The position numbers and the translations under genes were made by a program. The notes under the pieces were generated by a model. That model was not told the DNA's origin and did no database searches. It saw nothing but the letters and a program-made list of their open reading frames with translations. A stretch of 64,000 bases of DNA, taken from positions 32,330,209-32,394,208 of the forward strand of contig CM059197.1 in NCBI GenBank assembly GCA_030323885.1, given 5' to 3'. Below are positions 53,706-64,000 of the stretch, in pieces. Position 1 is the first letter of the stretch. Every line of letters starts with the position of its first letter. Source of the DNA: Branchipolynoe longqiensis (taxonomy: Eukaryota; Annelida; Polychaeta; Phyllodocida; Polynoidae).

Positions 53706-53945
53706 CCAGACTGGGCGGCCAAATGAGTTAGAGCGTTCATCTCCCATGTTGGTAGATCATGGGATCGTGGGTTCGAACCCTGGCCGAGTCAAACCGATGA
53801 CTTAAAAATTGATACTTGTCGCTTCCTAGCCAGACATTCGGCATTAATAGGATAGCGCAAGGAGCAGTGGAATGAGGAAGACCAATCGTCTGCGATTAAA
53901 TTTCCCCTGCTTAAACAACTAATGTACAACAACAAGAAACAAAAA
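53706..53945 (+). mobile_element. Chimeric SINE (type 1 head, type 2 tail)
   Basis: A full type 1 head (GGCGGCCAAATGAGTTAGAG, GTGGGTTCGAACCC) and 90 bases of type 1 body join at about 53865 to the type 2 tail (GCAGTGGAATGAGGAAGACC, CTGCTTAAACAACTAATG). Template switching during reverse transcription would explain it. Confidence 0.8.
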
Positions 53946-54108
53946 AAATTAAAGGTCATATTTAGGCAAAATACAAGGTTACAACAAATAGGCAATTGAA
54001 ATGAAGTGAAAACTGATGTGGATAGGACCACGTGAAAAACACATTTTAATCACTCTATGGGTGCTGAGGAGCTTTGTAACTCCGTTCTAATCCCCACTCC
54101 CAGCTGGG

Positions 54109-54465
54109 GGTGGACCAGACGGGGGTGGCCGAATGAGTAGAGCGTCCGACTCCTGTTTTGGGAGATCAGGAGATCCGAACCCATGAGTTTGTCGGTTTGA
54201 GTCCTGGTCGAGTCAAACCAATGACTTAAAAATTGATACTTGTCGCTTCCTAGCCTGGCGCTCGGCATTATTATGATAGGGAAAGGACTGGTTGGCTCAG
54301 TCTCAGGATAATGTGACTGAGTGGGATATCAGGTCATTGTTCTAGCGGCCTGGTTTCCCAGTGGGGCAGCACTATAAAGTTGCCATGAGTGCACACTGTC
54401 ACAAGTCGGTACCCATCCTGATATGACCTTAGATGTTGCTAGGACGTAAAACAACAACAAACAAA
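54109..54465 (+). mobile_element. SINE type 1, full length with target duplication
   Basis: It is flanked by CCCAGCTGGG (54099-54108 and 54466-54475). The head carries an extra 25 bases between the boxes (TTTTGGGAGATCAGGAGATC), a feature shared with 59761-60115, so these two form a subfamily. Confidence 0.92.
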
Positions 54466-54789
54466 CCCAGCTGGGCTGTGAAGACCTGTGTTGATCATTG
54501 CTTAGTTTGGCGGATGGCGGATGGTAAATTATTGGTAACACAGCACAGTGCGAATGGAGGGTGGTGAATTGTAGGTAACACAGCACGGTGCGAATGGAAG
54601 GGGCCTTTTGGAGCCATTGGAGCGGGCTCGCTGTACATGTCAATCACACTCAGTGCTTTGGCTTCCTTTTGACGGGACTTGATTTGAATTATGCAAAAGG
54701 GGCGTACAGATCCATCATCCGTCATTCTGCACTAATTTATAGTTGCATAATCTGGCGGTTTTAAGTTTCTGGTATAGTTTCTTAAATGT

Positions 54790-56020
54790 GTATACAGTAT
54801 AACCCCGTTAAACCAAGCTCGGTTAAACCAAATGATCGGTTAATCCAAACTTTTTTCGGCGGCCCGGCAAAATACTACCATTTATCATATAAAAAAGTTG
54901 GTTAAACCAAAGTTGGTTAATCAAAATTATCGGTTAATCCAAACAAAATTGCCAGGCCCCAGGACAGTTCTGGTATGGTTAAACCAAACTTTCATGTGGT
55001 TTTAAGGTCATCTGAGACTTTTAGATGATAAGTGGTAGTATTTTGCAGGGCCGCCGAAAAAAGTTTGGATTAACCTATCATTTGGTTTAATGGAGCCTGG
55101 TTTAACGGGGTTATACTGTATATACATAACAGACAATAATAAAAGCGTCCACATACATTGTCGGGATGGCCGAATGAGTTAGAGCATCCGTCTCCCATGC
55201 TGGTAGATCGTGGGGTCGTGGGTTCGAGTCCCGGTCGAGTCAAACCAATGACTTTAAAATTGATTGTCGCTTCCTAGCCAGCCGCTCGGCATTATTAGGA
55301 TAGGGCAAGGACTGGTGTGCTCAGTGTCAGGATAATGTGACTGAGTGGGATACCAGGTCATGGTGCCGGCGGCCTGGTTTCCCAGTGGGACAGCACTATA
55401 AAGTCGCCATGAGTGTGCACTGTCACAAGTCGGTACCCGTCCTGATATGACCTTAGATGTTGCTAGGACGTAAAACAACAACAAACAAACAACAACAAAC
55501 AACAAACATTGTATATTACATTCATAATTAAAAACACATGAGGCAGACAAGTAGATATAAGGTGGCATTTATTTTAGTTGTAACAGAAGTTGTCAGTCAG
55601 TATAGGTATCATGGCTCGAAGACACTTAACCCTTACAAGCTGGGGTGGGTGGGATAGCAAATTAATGAGCATATAGAACTCAGTGTTGTCTTTTTAAAAT
55701 CTAGCGAGGAAGTGAGAACGTCTTAGTTAGTCATTTTGATATGTGAATGTCTTAAGGCTAGGTGGCGGATCGATCAGCGGCCATTGGTATAGTTCAGTTC
55801 TAACTCGGTAGGTGACTGCTTGTGCGTCCTTAGTAACCGAATGGCCGTCTGCCCCGCGTGCCAAATTACCCACGTTGTCTCAACATGAGCAATGCACTTG
55901 CGTTTTTGCCAAAGCCAAATCAAAGTCGAAGCCAAAGTTCGGTTAAACCAATGATCGGTTAATCCAAACAAATTTCTAGGGTCCCTTCAAGTTTGATGTA
56001 ACGGGGTTATACTGTATATA
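54790..56020. mobile_element. MITE family F copies, one split by a SINE
   Basis: A unit at 54790-55128 runs from ACAGTATAACCCCGTTAAAC to GGTTTAACGGGGTTATACTG. Directly after it a reversed unit extends to 56018 (CCCTTCAAGTTTGATGTAAC, GGGGTTATACTGTA). Its interior (ACATTGTATATTACATTCAT) is split by a SINE at 55162-55505 and by a 340-base unassigned stretch at 55540-55880. Confidence 0.75.
55162..55505 (+). mobile_element. SINE type 1, full length
   Basis: The head is GGATGGCCGAATGAGTTAGA with TGGGTTCGAGTCCCGG; a complete body and AACAACAAACAACAAAC tail follow. ACATTGT occurs at both borders (55155-55161 and 55506-55512). Confidence 0.9.
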
Positions 56021-56234
56021 TATATGCTGTGAAAGAATTCTACAAGCATAATAACCCACAATTCCATACTCGGTCCTCATACCCACGCACGAGTAATCGG
56101 GTGGTGGAGCCTCGGGCTAGTCATCTACTGCTCCAACCTACTCAACCTCAGCTCCGTCGGTGGCGCCACCGCTCGCCTTGCTCATTATTCTGATTCACTT
56201 ACCGCCAAAAATGTATGGTGTTTATTATTAATAT

Positions 56235-56560
56235 TATCTGACTAAACTGGTAAGAGCACAGGCGTCCTGCGCAGAAGGCCGGGAGTTTGAATTCAGGCCG
56301 AGTCAAACCGTTGACTTACAACATTGATGCTTGTTGCTACTTAACTTGGCGCTCGGCATTACTAGAATAGGGCAAGGACTGGTTAGCTCAATGTCAGGAT
56401 AATATGACTGAGTGGGAAATTGGGTCATAGTGCCAGCAGCCTGGTCTCTCAGTGGGGCAATGCTATATATACATTTGCCATGAGTCTGGACTGTCACAAG
56501 TCGGTACCCATTCTGATATGACCTTAGACGTTGCCACGACATAAAACCCCAACAAACAAC
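56235..56560 (+). mobile_element. SINE type 1, worn head
   Basis: The body is complete (TTGATGCTTGTTGCTACTTA, GACTGAGTGGGAAATTGGG, CTGATATGACCTTAGACG). The head is shortened to about 60 bases, with GGGAGTTTGAATTCAGG in place of the B-box. Confidence 0.8.
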
Positions 56561-56588
56561 ACTCATCATACTGCAATAAATGCCTCAA

Positions 56589-57347
56589 GCGCCTGTCACA
56601 CCTTACCGGACTGAGTACCGGAAACCACCGGACAAAGAATTGTCTAGTCCAGTGCTGTCCGGTACACAAAATGTATCAAAATGTATCGAAATGGAGCGTA
56701 TTTGGTTCAATTGCTGCCAGAAAACCGGACAAGTACCATACATGTACCGTACATGTACCGGATGAGTACCGGACGAGAACCGGACGGACCGACCATCAAC
56801 CGGACACATACCGGACTGTATTTTTTGGATTTTCTTGGTATTATCATGGGGGTGATGAAAATGGGAAATATTGCGCATAGAAAGGGACTCGAACCCACAT
56901 CTCTTTGCATTCTGGGCCAGTGTGCTAACCATTACACCCCCTAGGCTCCCTGATATCAACACACTACCCACGCCTACCTTTCAATGTGGATAGGTCAGTG
57001 CCGACTACTACAGTATATATATATATTTTATTGACGTTCTCGCCACCGGACAATCCCGGAAGCAAACCGGACACCAACGGATGGGTACCGGACACCAACG
57101 GATGGGTACCGGACACATACAGATGGGTACCGGACATGAACCGGACAAAAACGGACACCAACCGGACACGTCAGTCCGGTGGTGTCCGGTAGAAGTTTTG
57201 TGCATGTTCAAAACTTGTACCGGACACCGCCGGACACCACCGGACACCGCCAGATGGGTACCGGACATGTACCGGACATCGCCATACACAACCGGACAGT
57301 GTCCAGTTCTCGTCCAGTTACCCAGTCCGGTAAGGTGTGACTGGGCC
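56589..57347. mobile_element. Foldback family B, word ACCGGACA
   Basis: The ends GCCTGTCACACCTTACCGG and CCGGTAAGGTGTGACTGGGC are inverted repeats that also match the CTGTCACAC core of family A. The interior is filled with TACCGGACA words at about 11-bp spacing in both orientations. A SINE type 3 unit with a tRNA-like head (GTGGGTTCGAGTCCC on the minus strand) is nested at about 56825-57035. Confidence 0.88.
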
Positions 57348-57593
57348 TTAAAACTGCATCGTCCGATGAAAGCATAACATTTTCGAAATCAAAACACTTA
57401 CCTAGATTTGACCCTCCATAATAGTATTTAATTTAGGATGTATTGCTGCAAAGACGTAGAGGCTGAAACTTTCGCGTAGATCTTTCAGTGAAAGATCTAT
57501 GCGATTTCTCGGATTTCCAGGATTTTTTCCGCAGCTATAAATGTATACTAAAACGTTGTTCAAACGCCGCAGCACTATAAGTGTATATACTAA

Positions 57594-58155
57594 AGCCGTG
57601 TTTACACGGGCAATTGTGAAGCGAATTAGGCAAATCGATTTATATGAAGCGATGTAGTGGCGCGTTTACACGGAGCGAGTTTGAAAGTGTTTCGGCGCCG
57701 GGAACCAGCAGCCTTAGTGTTCCGCCTGTAGCCGGCGAGCACTGCTATTTGTTTAGTTTACACTCGGCGATTCGACGCCGATCTAGCTGCTACGTTAATA
57801 TCGCTTGGAATTTAAGGTTAATTTAATTAAATTTCATTATTTGAGTATGTAATTCTGTTAAATATGATCGCATTCAATAGATTTCAGCCTAATCGGTCCC
57901 TAACACTTCCGGGCACCAGCGATAGTTACAGCTGAGCTTGTAGCCGGCGAGCACTGCTATTTTACACTATCGCCGCCTGGGAACCAGCTGAATCGCTTCA
58001 CATAAACCACCTCTCGACCAGGTATTTTTAAAGCGAATCATATGAAGCGAATCAGCCCTAATCCGCTTCAGTGGCGCGTTTACACGGCTAATGTGAGGCG
58101 AACTAGGCAAGGCAATTCATATGAAGCGATTTAACTCTCCCGTGTAAACATGGCT
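57594..58155. mobile_element. Foldback family C, 562 bp, TAA target duplication
   Basis: The ends are AGCCGTGTTTACACGGG and CCCGTGTAAACATGGCT. TAA flanks both sides (57591-57593 and 58156-58158). The interior repeats GAAGCGAATTAGGC and ATATGAAGCGAT words, with TCGCTTCA in the other orientation. The phrase GGCGAGCACTGCTATTT also occurs twice. No open frame is meaningful. Confidence 0.88.
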
Positions 58156-58438
58156 TAATACGTTGTTTTACACTGCAGCACCATCAGCGTATACTAATAT
58201 GTGGTGCAGACACTGCAGCACTATCAGTGTATACTACTAATAAATGCTTCAAACGTATATGTATGAAACCTGACTTCCAGGAATTTTCTGTGATTCCCTG
58301 ACAATGCTAAACCTATGGGAGAAATCAGAATTTCCGCTTTTTTCCCAGGAGACCTCTTTCATCCCTGAATATTACTAAGTTAATTTAATAGAACTTGTTC
58401 CTGCTGAAGGCTGTGGCATCAACAGTTTAGCCGTGTTC

Positions 58439-59001
58439 ACACACGGGCGTTAAGTTGCCTCAACTACTTCGCCTCATCTAAGTCACCTCACATTTGCCAT
58501 GTGGACACTACGCTGAGGCGACTTAAGGCTAAGTCGCCTCATCTAGTTCGCTTCAAGTAAACCACGTCGCGATGTAGGTTATATGAAGCGATCTAAATTA
58601 AGTCGGCCCAACTTCCTAATGTAAATGGTATCGGTGTACTTGAAGCGGCTTAAGCACGTCACAGTCGAGACGTGAGTTTGTTGACTTTCCGGTAAATTTG
58701 CTCTATGAAACTGCGTGCTGTGCACAGATATTTTTTCATCATTTATTTTTAGGGTTTCACTGCCCAGCAGAAGTTTTGACCATTCCAAAACAATACGATT
58801 CAGTCGAAACAGATCTAGGTCGAACCCAGACTCTCTCGTGCGGACGTCGACTAACCGAAACTGGCGCTGGTTAGTATGGACTTGCTCATGCACAGATATC
58901 GATTTCGCCTTAAACCGCTCCGTGTCTGGACGCGACACTAGTTTGCCTCATCTAGTTCGCCTTATCTAGTTCGGCCTAAACTTGCAGGTGTGAACACGGC
59001 T
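58439..59001. mobile_element. Foldback family D, 563 bp, TTT target duplication
   Basis: The ends are AGCCGTGTTCACACACGGG and AGGTGTGAACACGGCT. TTT flanks both sides (58436-58438 and 59002-59004). The interior repeats TCGCCTCATCTAGTTCGCC-like words. It has the same terminal core and nearly the same length as family C. Confidence 0.88.
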
Positions 59002-59085
59002 TTTGAGTTGTGTGCACAAATTAATATATTTATTTATTTAAGAAATGGCAGTAACTCGAAACCATCGGACCATGCAACATTGATG

Positions 59086-59640
59086 TACCCTGGAAATGTA
59101 GAACCAAATGTACATGTGCCTACCTGTTTTGATCTAGAAGATTTGATTATTTCGTCGGATTGTGAAGCTTAGAAACACAACAAAACGTTTGTAGTACTAC
59201 TCTTGTTATGAACAGGAAAGCAATTGTAAAGGGACGACATTACTCTCACCACATTCCAATTATTACAGTGACTAGAGCGCGTGGTGTAATATGAGAATGA
59301 TTCATGGAGTTTACGGTTATTTGCTCCGGACATATATGATGTGCACCCAGTGACAACAAGATAGACCTCTTTGGAGGTTAGTTTTTTCTTTGGAATTTTT
59401 TGTTTCTTTGAAAACTGAATATATATATTTTTTAAATTTCGGAAATGCTTCCAATCATCATTCATCACAAAACCCTTATCAAAACCTGATGCTCCTCACA
59501 ACAAAAAGGAGATGAAATAAGGAGAAGAGGAAAGCCATGCGCCAGTGGCGCATTTCACTCAGGCAGTTTAAACCGCACACGAATAAATATCTGGTAAACA
59601 AAAAACTAACTGGGTGACAAACAGGACAAACACAGTACCC
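59086..59640. other. Unassigned spacer
   Basis: It is AT-rich with short, motif-free open frames on both strands. Nothing is recognised. Confidence 0.4.
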
Positions 59641-59760
59641 TCTTTATCTCTGCTTGTCTCTGAGTCTGTCTCTCAGTTTGTCTTTCTTTCAGTTTCTCTT
59701 TCTCTCTGTCTCTATCTCTTTATATCTCTATCACTATCCCTCCATCTCTCCGCCTCTCGA
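59641..59760. repeat. CT-rich simple sequence
   Basis: Imperfect TCTCTGTCTCT repeats. The run continues after the SINE at 60116-60170. Confidence 0.85.
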
Positions 59761-60115
59761 ATGACAGGACGGGGTAGCTGAATGAGTAGAGCGTCCGTCT
59801 CCGGTTTTGGGCGATCGGGAGATCCGAACCCATAAGTTTGTGGGTCCTAATCCTGGTCGAATCAAACCAATGACTTAAAAACTTATATTTGTCACATCCT
59901 AGCCTGGTGTTCGGCATTATTAGGATAGGGCAAGGACTGGTTGGCTCAGTGTCAGGATAATGTGACTGAGTGGGAGATCAGATCATAGTGTTGGTGGCCT
60001 GGTTTCCCAGTGGGGGCAGCACTATAAAGTCGCCATGAGTGCGCACTGTCACGAGTCAGTACCCATCCTGATATGACCTTAGATGTTGCTAGGACGTAAA
60101 ACAACAACAAACAAA
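59761..60115 (+). mobile_element. SINE type 1, full length with target duplication
   Basis: It is flanked by CTCCGCCTCTCGA (59748-59760 and 60116-60128). Like 54109-54465, it has the extra GATCGGGAGATCCGAACCC stretch between the tRNA boxes. Confidence 0.92.
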
Positions 60116-60207
60116 CTCCGCCTCTCGACCTCTCTAGCTATCTAGCTCTCCCCCTGTCTCTCTGTCTGCATCCCATACGTCTCCATCTGCCATTCTTCAT
60201 GTACACT

Positions 60208-60520
60208 GGGCAGGACGGCCGACTAGAGGAGTTAGAACTCCACCTTCATGTGCGAGTTGGCGTGGATTCGAACCGTGGCAGAGTCAACCCAAAGACTTAC
60301 AAAAATAGGTCCTTATATGGCTTATTGCTACTTTGGCGGGTGCTCTGCATTTCTAGGATATGCCAAGGTATGGATGGCTCAATGACAGTGTGACTGAGTA
60401 GGATACTGTGTCATAGTCGCAAACGGCACCGTATCCCATTGGGGCAGCACTATAAAGTCGCCATGAGTGTACACTGTCCCGAGTCGGTATCCATCCTGAT
60501 ATGACTTTAGATGTTGCTAG
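60208..60520 (+). mobile_element. SINE type 1, diverged
   Basis: The head reads GGCAGGACGGCCGACTAGAG with GTGGATTCGAACCGTGG. The body is recognisable (CAGCACTATAAAGTCGCC, CTGATATGACTTTAGATG) but partly rearranged. It runs into the LINE tail at 60523. Confidence 0.75.
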
Positions 60521-60522
60521 GG

Positions 60523-60960
60523 TCATCATCATCATCATGCTGTCGGTCGCAATGTGACAAAGACTGCTTTTATTTCTTAAGCGCCACTATTTTGTGCGGA
60601 TGTGCATTTCATAAAAGCTGCTTGCAAAGTGTTGAAGTGCTACTGGCTTTTGCAAGTTACTAGCAGCACTCTCTCGGGGGGCAAATAGAGGTGTCACACC
60701 AGCAAGAACATGTCAAGAAAGGCGCAAACTATTTGTCCCTGCAGTGACTGGTCGGGAGATCTTGGGAGTTCCATTCATCACCGCCCTTAATGCTGCCACA
60801 GAAGCATGGTTTTCTGGTAGCGTTTGCTCCCTTAGCCTTTGGTTCTATCAAGTACCTGTACACCACAAGGCAGTGGTTTATAACTTTGCAAGGCAGGGGC
60901 GTCACACTCCCTGAGGTATTTTAGCAGGTAGGTACTGCAATACCCACATACCCACCTAGG
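60523..60960 (-). mobile_element. LINE 3' part, internally deleted
   Basis: It has the same (ATC)n tail and TGACAAAGACTGCTTTTATT end as 51210-51270. At about 60590 it jumps to sequence matching 51615 onward, so about 300 bases of coding C-terminus are missing. Confidence 0.8.
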
Positions 60961-60997
60961 GTACAGAATAAATAAAGTGACAACTTCTTCACATGTG

Positions 60998-61320
60998 GGA
61001 CAGGACGCAGTGTCCGAATCGTAAAAAGCACTCGTTGGCTTCCCATTTTGGAGGTCTTGGGTTTGAACTCCGGCCGAGTCAAACCAATAACTTACAAAAT
61101 TACTTGTAACTACCTAGCCTGGAGCTCGGCATTACTAGGATAGTGTATGGACTGATTTATTCGGTAGCAGGATGATGTGACTGAGTGGAATATCGGGCCA
61201 TGGTGCTAGTGGCGTTGTCTCCCAGTGGGGCAGCACTATGAAGGTAATGCGGACTGTCACAAGCCGGTACCCTTGTTGATATGACCTTAAATGTTTTCAA
61301 AGTGGTAAATTCCAACAAAC
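60998..61320 (+). mobile_element. SINE type 1, full length, diverged
   Basis: The head is GGACAGGACGCAGTGTCCG with GGTTTGAACTCCGGCC. The body has GGATGATGTGACTGAGTGG and TGATATGACCTTAAATG. Confidence 0.8.
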
Positions 61321-61819
61321 AAGCATATTCACGTGTGTTGTAGAAAATGATTCATACCGGATTATTTTTCATTTTAAATGACAAGAGATTTATTGGTGAC
61401 ATCTGAATGTGGAGGTTACAGGGTAATAATGCTTGCAGCGGCTAGCTCTATGAATGTTGTTAAATAGTTAGTTCCCCTCTACACTATTTTCTTCAGTATC
61501 CCAATATGTGACATACAATGGGAAAAGGTACCTAAACTGGACAATCCTGCTATCAAGAAAAACAACACGATTTACATGTTTCGCAACCACTATTTAGACT
61601 ACGCAATAATTATTTTTGAGACGTCATAAACGTGATATTTTTGGGGGTTATTTCTTTTGTTTGTTGGTTTTGTTTTCTCCCTCAGACACACATTTGTCAG
61701 TGGCGAGACATTAGTTTAAACAGTCCTTAATGACAAATGCCACTAGACACTAAACAAATTTGTAGCAATATAGATAGACAGTTGCAAGAAATTACGGACC
61801 AAAGTATTGTTTTGTTGTT
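61321..61819. other. Unassigned spacer
   Basis: AT-rich sequence with no element or exon that I can identify. Confidence 0.4.
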
Positions 61820-62950
61820 GTTGTTGTAAATATAGTTTATTCATTGAATAAAGTCTTTTGTCAGCGCCGTGGCACTGGTCTTCCAGCCATGTGACAATAC
61901 AGTTATTTACAATATATGTATATGTAGTCTGATATTGTCATCAGCAGCTAGCTCAAATCAGCTGAAATAACAATATTAATCATTCAAAGACTTACATATG
62001 GTATAGTTTGACAATTCACATATAAAAATAGTAGTTATATGTTGTATTCATACATACTTAGATACATACATGTGTATTGATTAGACCTTTACATTATGGA
62101 GTGGTTAGGTGCATAGTTTCCCTTCATAGGTTTGTATGCCTACTGTGTTGTGAATTGCATAATTATCATGTTGTTGGAGATAACATTTTGAAATGAAATG
62201 TTAATAGAATGGTTTGTTTATTCTGTTAGATAGAGTGTGGTTAGCTTGTAGGGTTATGCTTAAAAGGTTAATACCTCAGATATGTCTTTTGACTACATGA
62301 AGTAGTTTGAGTAAGTAGGTTGTTAGTAATGATGGGATAAACTATGCTTGGAGGATTGTACATTTCAGTCCTTTAGTATTTTAGTACAGTCTTTATTAGT
62401 GCCTATGTTAATAGTAATACTACTGGACTGATACACATTTTCCGAATTTGCTGGGGCAAATAATTTGTAAGGTGGATGACTTGGTTTGTTGGCAGCAGGT
62501 AAAGGAGTGCATGGGGTGGTGGGAGGGGGTGGGGTGCCCATAGGTGCTTATAATAGATAGATAATTAAATATGCCGACCTCATCGCTAGGCCTGTAGAAG
62601 GGCCTGATTGGCTTGGTGAATTCTTACCAGGTCCTTGAATTCTAGTTGTGTTTGTGCATGTCTAATTCTGACTGGGAGTTCATTCCATAATTTGCTGCCT
62701 TTGTAGATAGGGGCTCTTGTCAGTCTATTTGTGAGTGGTTCAGGAACTTTGAGGAGTGTAGCATCCCCCTGTCTGGTAACTCTGGTAGTACGGTCTAGAT
62801 AGTTTTCATCCTTGGCTGTAATAAACATAAGAGATAGCAGATGTGCATCTGTCCCTTGGCTCAGGTATGTGATATTAGATCTAGTGTGCATCTCATTCAC
62901 TGAGAGAACCTTTGGATAAGTAAAGAGAGCGAGAGAAAAAAGGGACAAGA
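61820..62950 (-). mobile_element. LINE 3' part, L2/CR1-like, minus strand
   Basis: The frame at 62948-62586 gives DRTTRVTRQGDATLLKVPEP, APIYKGSKLWNELPVRI and QLEFKDLVRIHQANQALLQA. The K-L-W-N-x-L-P motif is typical of the C-terminus of L2/CR1-type LINE ORF2 proteins. A 750-base AT-rich 3' UTR ends with AATAAA words and CAACAACAACAAC at about 61820. It is 5' truncated. Confidence 0.8.
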
Positions 62951-63026
62951 AATGGGGTGGTGTGAATTATGTTAGACTAGCTACTTTTGAGTGAGAATCG
63001 CAGGGAATGTGTCAGATCAATGGTTG

Positions 63027-63650
63027 TTAAAGTTGCATTGTCCGGTAACTTTGAGTTTCTGTTATTTTCTGACATAAATATATTAGATTGATCGCTATAG
63101 TCCACCTTATTTAGTTTGAAGTAACTTATCATTTACATCGCTAAGTTTTGAGATATTTGAAGTACACACATGCAAAATAAATGTTGTCAAGCATGACAAA
63201 ACTGCATTGTTTCTGTAGTTTGTTTGTTGTTTGTTGTTGTTTTACGTCCTAGCAACATCTAAGGTCACATCAGGATGGGTACCGACTTATGACAGTACGC
63301 ACTCATGGTGATTTTATAGTGCTGCCCCACTGGGAAATCAGGCCGCCGGCACCATGACCCAATATCCCACTTGGTCACATTATCCTGACACCAAGCTAAC
63401 CAGCCCTTGCCCTATCCTAATAATGCCGAGCACCAGGCTAGGAAGCAACAAGTATCAATTTTTAAGTCATTGGTTTGACTCCACCGGGAATCGAACTCGC
63501 GAACTCCCAATCTTCCGCGCGCGAGGCCTGTGCTCTACCAATTCCCGATCTTCCGCACGCGAGGCCTGTGCTCTACCGATTCGGCTACCGTGCCCGGTGT
63601 GTTTCTGTAGTAACGGATTCTATTATAATATAACACTGATCTGCTGACTA
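63027..63650. mobile_element. MITE family E copy split by a SINE
   Basis: TTAAAGTTGCATTGTCCGGT starts the left part and GTAACGGATTCTATTATAAT resumes after the SINE. The right end is not clear. Confidence 0.75.
63220..63599 (-). mobile_element. SINE type 1, minus, with duplicated head
   Basis: It is flanked by TGTTTCTGTAGT (63208-63219 and 63600-63611). A complete body is followed by a head in which CGAGGCCTGTGCTCTACC and its neighbours occur twice in tandem, about 43 bases apart. Confidence 0.9.
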
Positions 63651-63784
63651 AATACAAACAATGTAACATTTTTACCTTTTTTTTTTTCAAAGAAAAGAAG
63701 AAATAAAGAGAAATAAAAAGGAGATTCGTGGCACTCATCAATCCGCCATTTTCCCAAACAATGTTGTGAAGTGATTCGCATTTA

Positions 63785-64000
63785 GTTGGATATTCTAGAC
63801 ATTCAGGCCCTAACTCATCAGTCATTGAAGCAATAAAGCTGGCTGACTTCATCAGCGTTGACAGACCATTCAAGCCTCATGCTGAAGATCTAGCCATGGA
63901 TATATTCATTGTTGCCAAATGGCGCCAGTTCACCATCGCTCACTCACTTATTGTAAAGAAATTGGCTCGCGACTTGTACAAGGATGTACCCCTTAATGTT
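63785..64000 (+). other. Open frame running off the right edge
   Basis: A plus-strand frame stays open from 63785 to the end. It reads SSVIEAIKLADFISVDRPFK, HAEDLAMDIFIVAKWRQFT and SLIVKKLARDLYKDVPLNV. The residue mix is protein-like and GC content rises. The opposite strand also has a 112-codon frame (63873-63535), so the coding strand is not settled. I do not recognise a family. Confidence 0.3.

Larger units (their letters stand above)
57352..59085. mobile_element. MITE family E copy expanded by nested insertions
   Basis: The left part (TTAAAACTGCATCGTCCGATG) and right end (CCATCGGACCATGCAAC) belong to one family E element. Between them lie foldback families C and D and a short tandem region with GCAGCACTAT words (57565-57595 and 58170-58250). 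MITE E sequence reappears at 58360-58435. Confidence 0.75.

Overview
This is a piece of an intron-rich, repeat-laden animal nuclear genome. It has spliced exons with GT/AG borders, tRNA-derived SINEs, LINE 3' ends, Ty3/gypsy LTR elements and many small inverted-repeat transposons. Nothing prokaryotic is seen. The mix suggests an aquatic invertebrate, but the sequence alone does not fix the phylum. Most open frames in the window are chance or repeat-derived; the host coding content is small.

Region 1 (1-22,650) is one host gene on the minus strand. Eleven exons can be placed with clean splice sites and compatible phases, plus one possible 9-nt microexon. They encode a long coiled coil. The N-terminal block (exon 20731-20815) carries the signature LSREDLIKFVKKQM followed by a helix, which I recognise as the conserved N-terminus of the trans-Golgi golgin GCC2 (GCC185). 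The C-terminal GRIP domain must lie left of the window. Introns hold palindromic MITEs, SINEs, a broken tyrosine recombinase, a solo LTR inside a tandem array of tRNA-like units, and a retroposed sequence whose 5' end matches U2 snRNA.

Region 2 (22,650-27,660) is the upstream flank, mostly unassigned. Region 3 (27,660-32,548) is a 4.9-kb Mag-like Ty3/gypsy element with nearly identical 128-bp LTRs, a 5-bp target duplication and several coding breaks; it sits inside a GC-rich micro-repeat array. Region 4 (33-42 kb) holds foldback elements built of a 10-bp word, Jockey-like LINE copies, a 1.2-kb non-autonomous LTR element with a gag stub, and a decayed unrecognised gene on the minus strand split by a foldback element.

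Region 5 (42-64 kb) is mainly transposons nested in transposons. Two host-like pieces stand out. One is a GC-rich terminal exon of a cyclase/kynurenine-formamidase-family enzyme (45,445-46,138), whose last codons and stop are supplied by a SINE insertion. The other is a short exon with an NPxxY-type GPCR motif (48,843-48,959).

The most unusual recurring structure is a set of foldback elements (families A-D and two likely relatives). Each has an interior made almost entirely of its own short word repeated in both orientations. Three copies carry a 3-bp target duplication (TTA, TAA, TTT).
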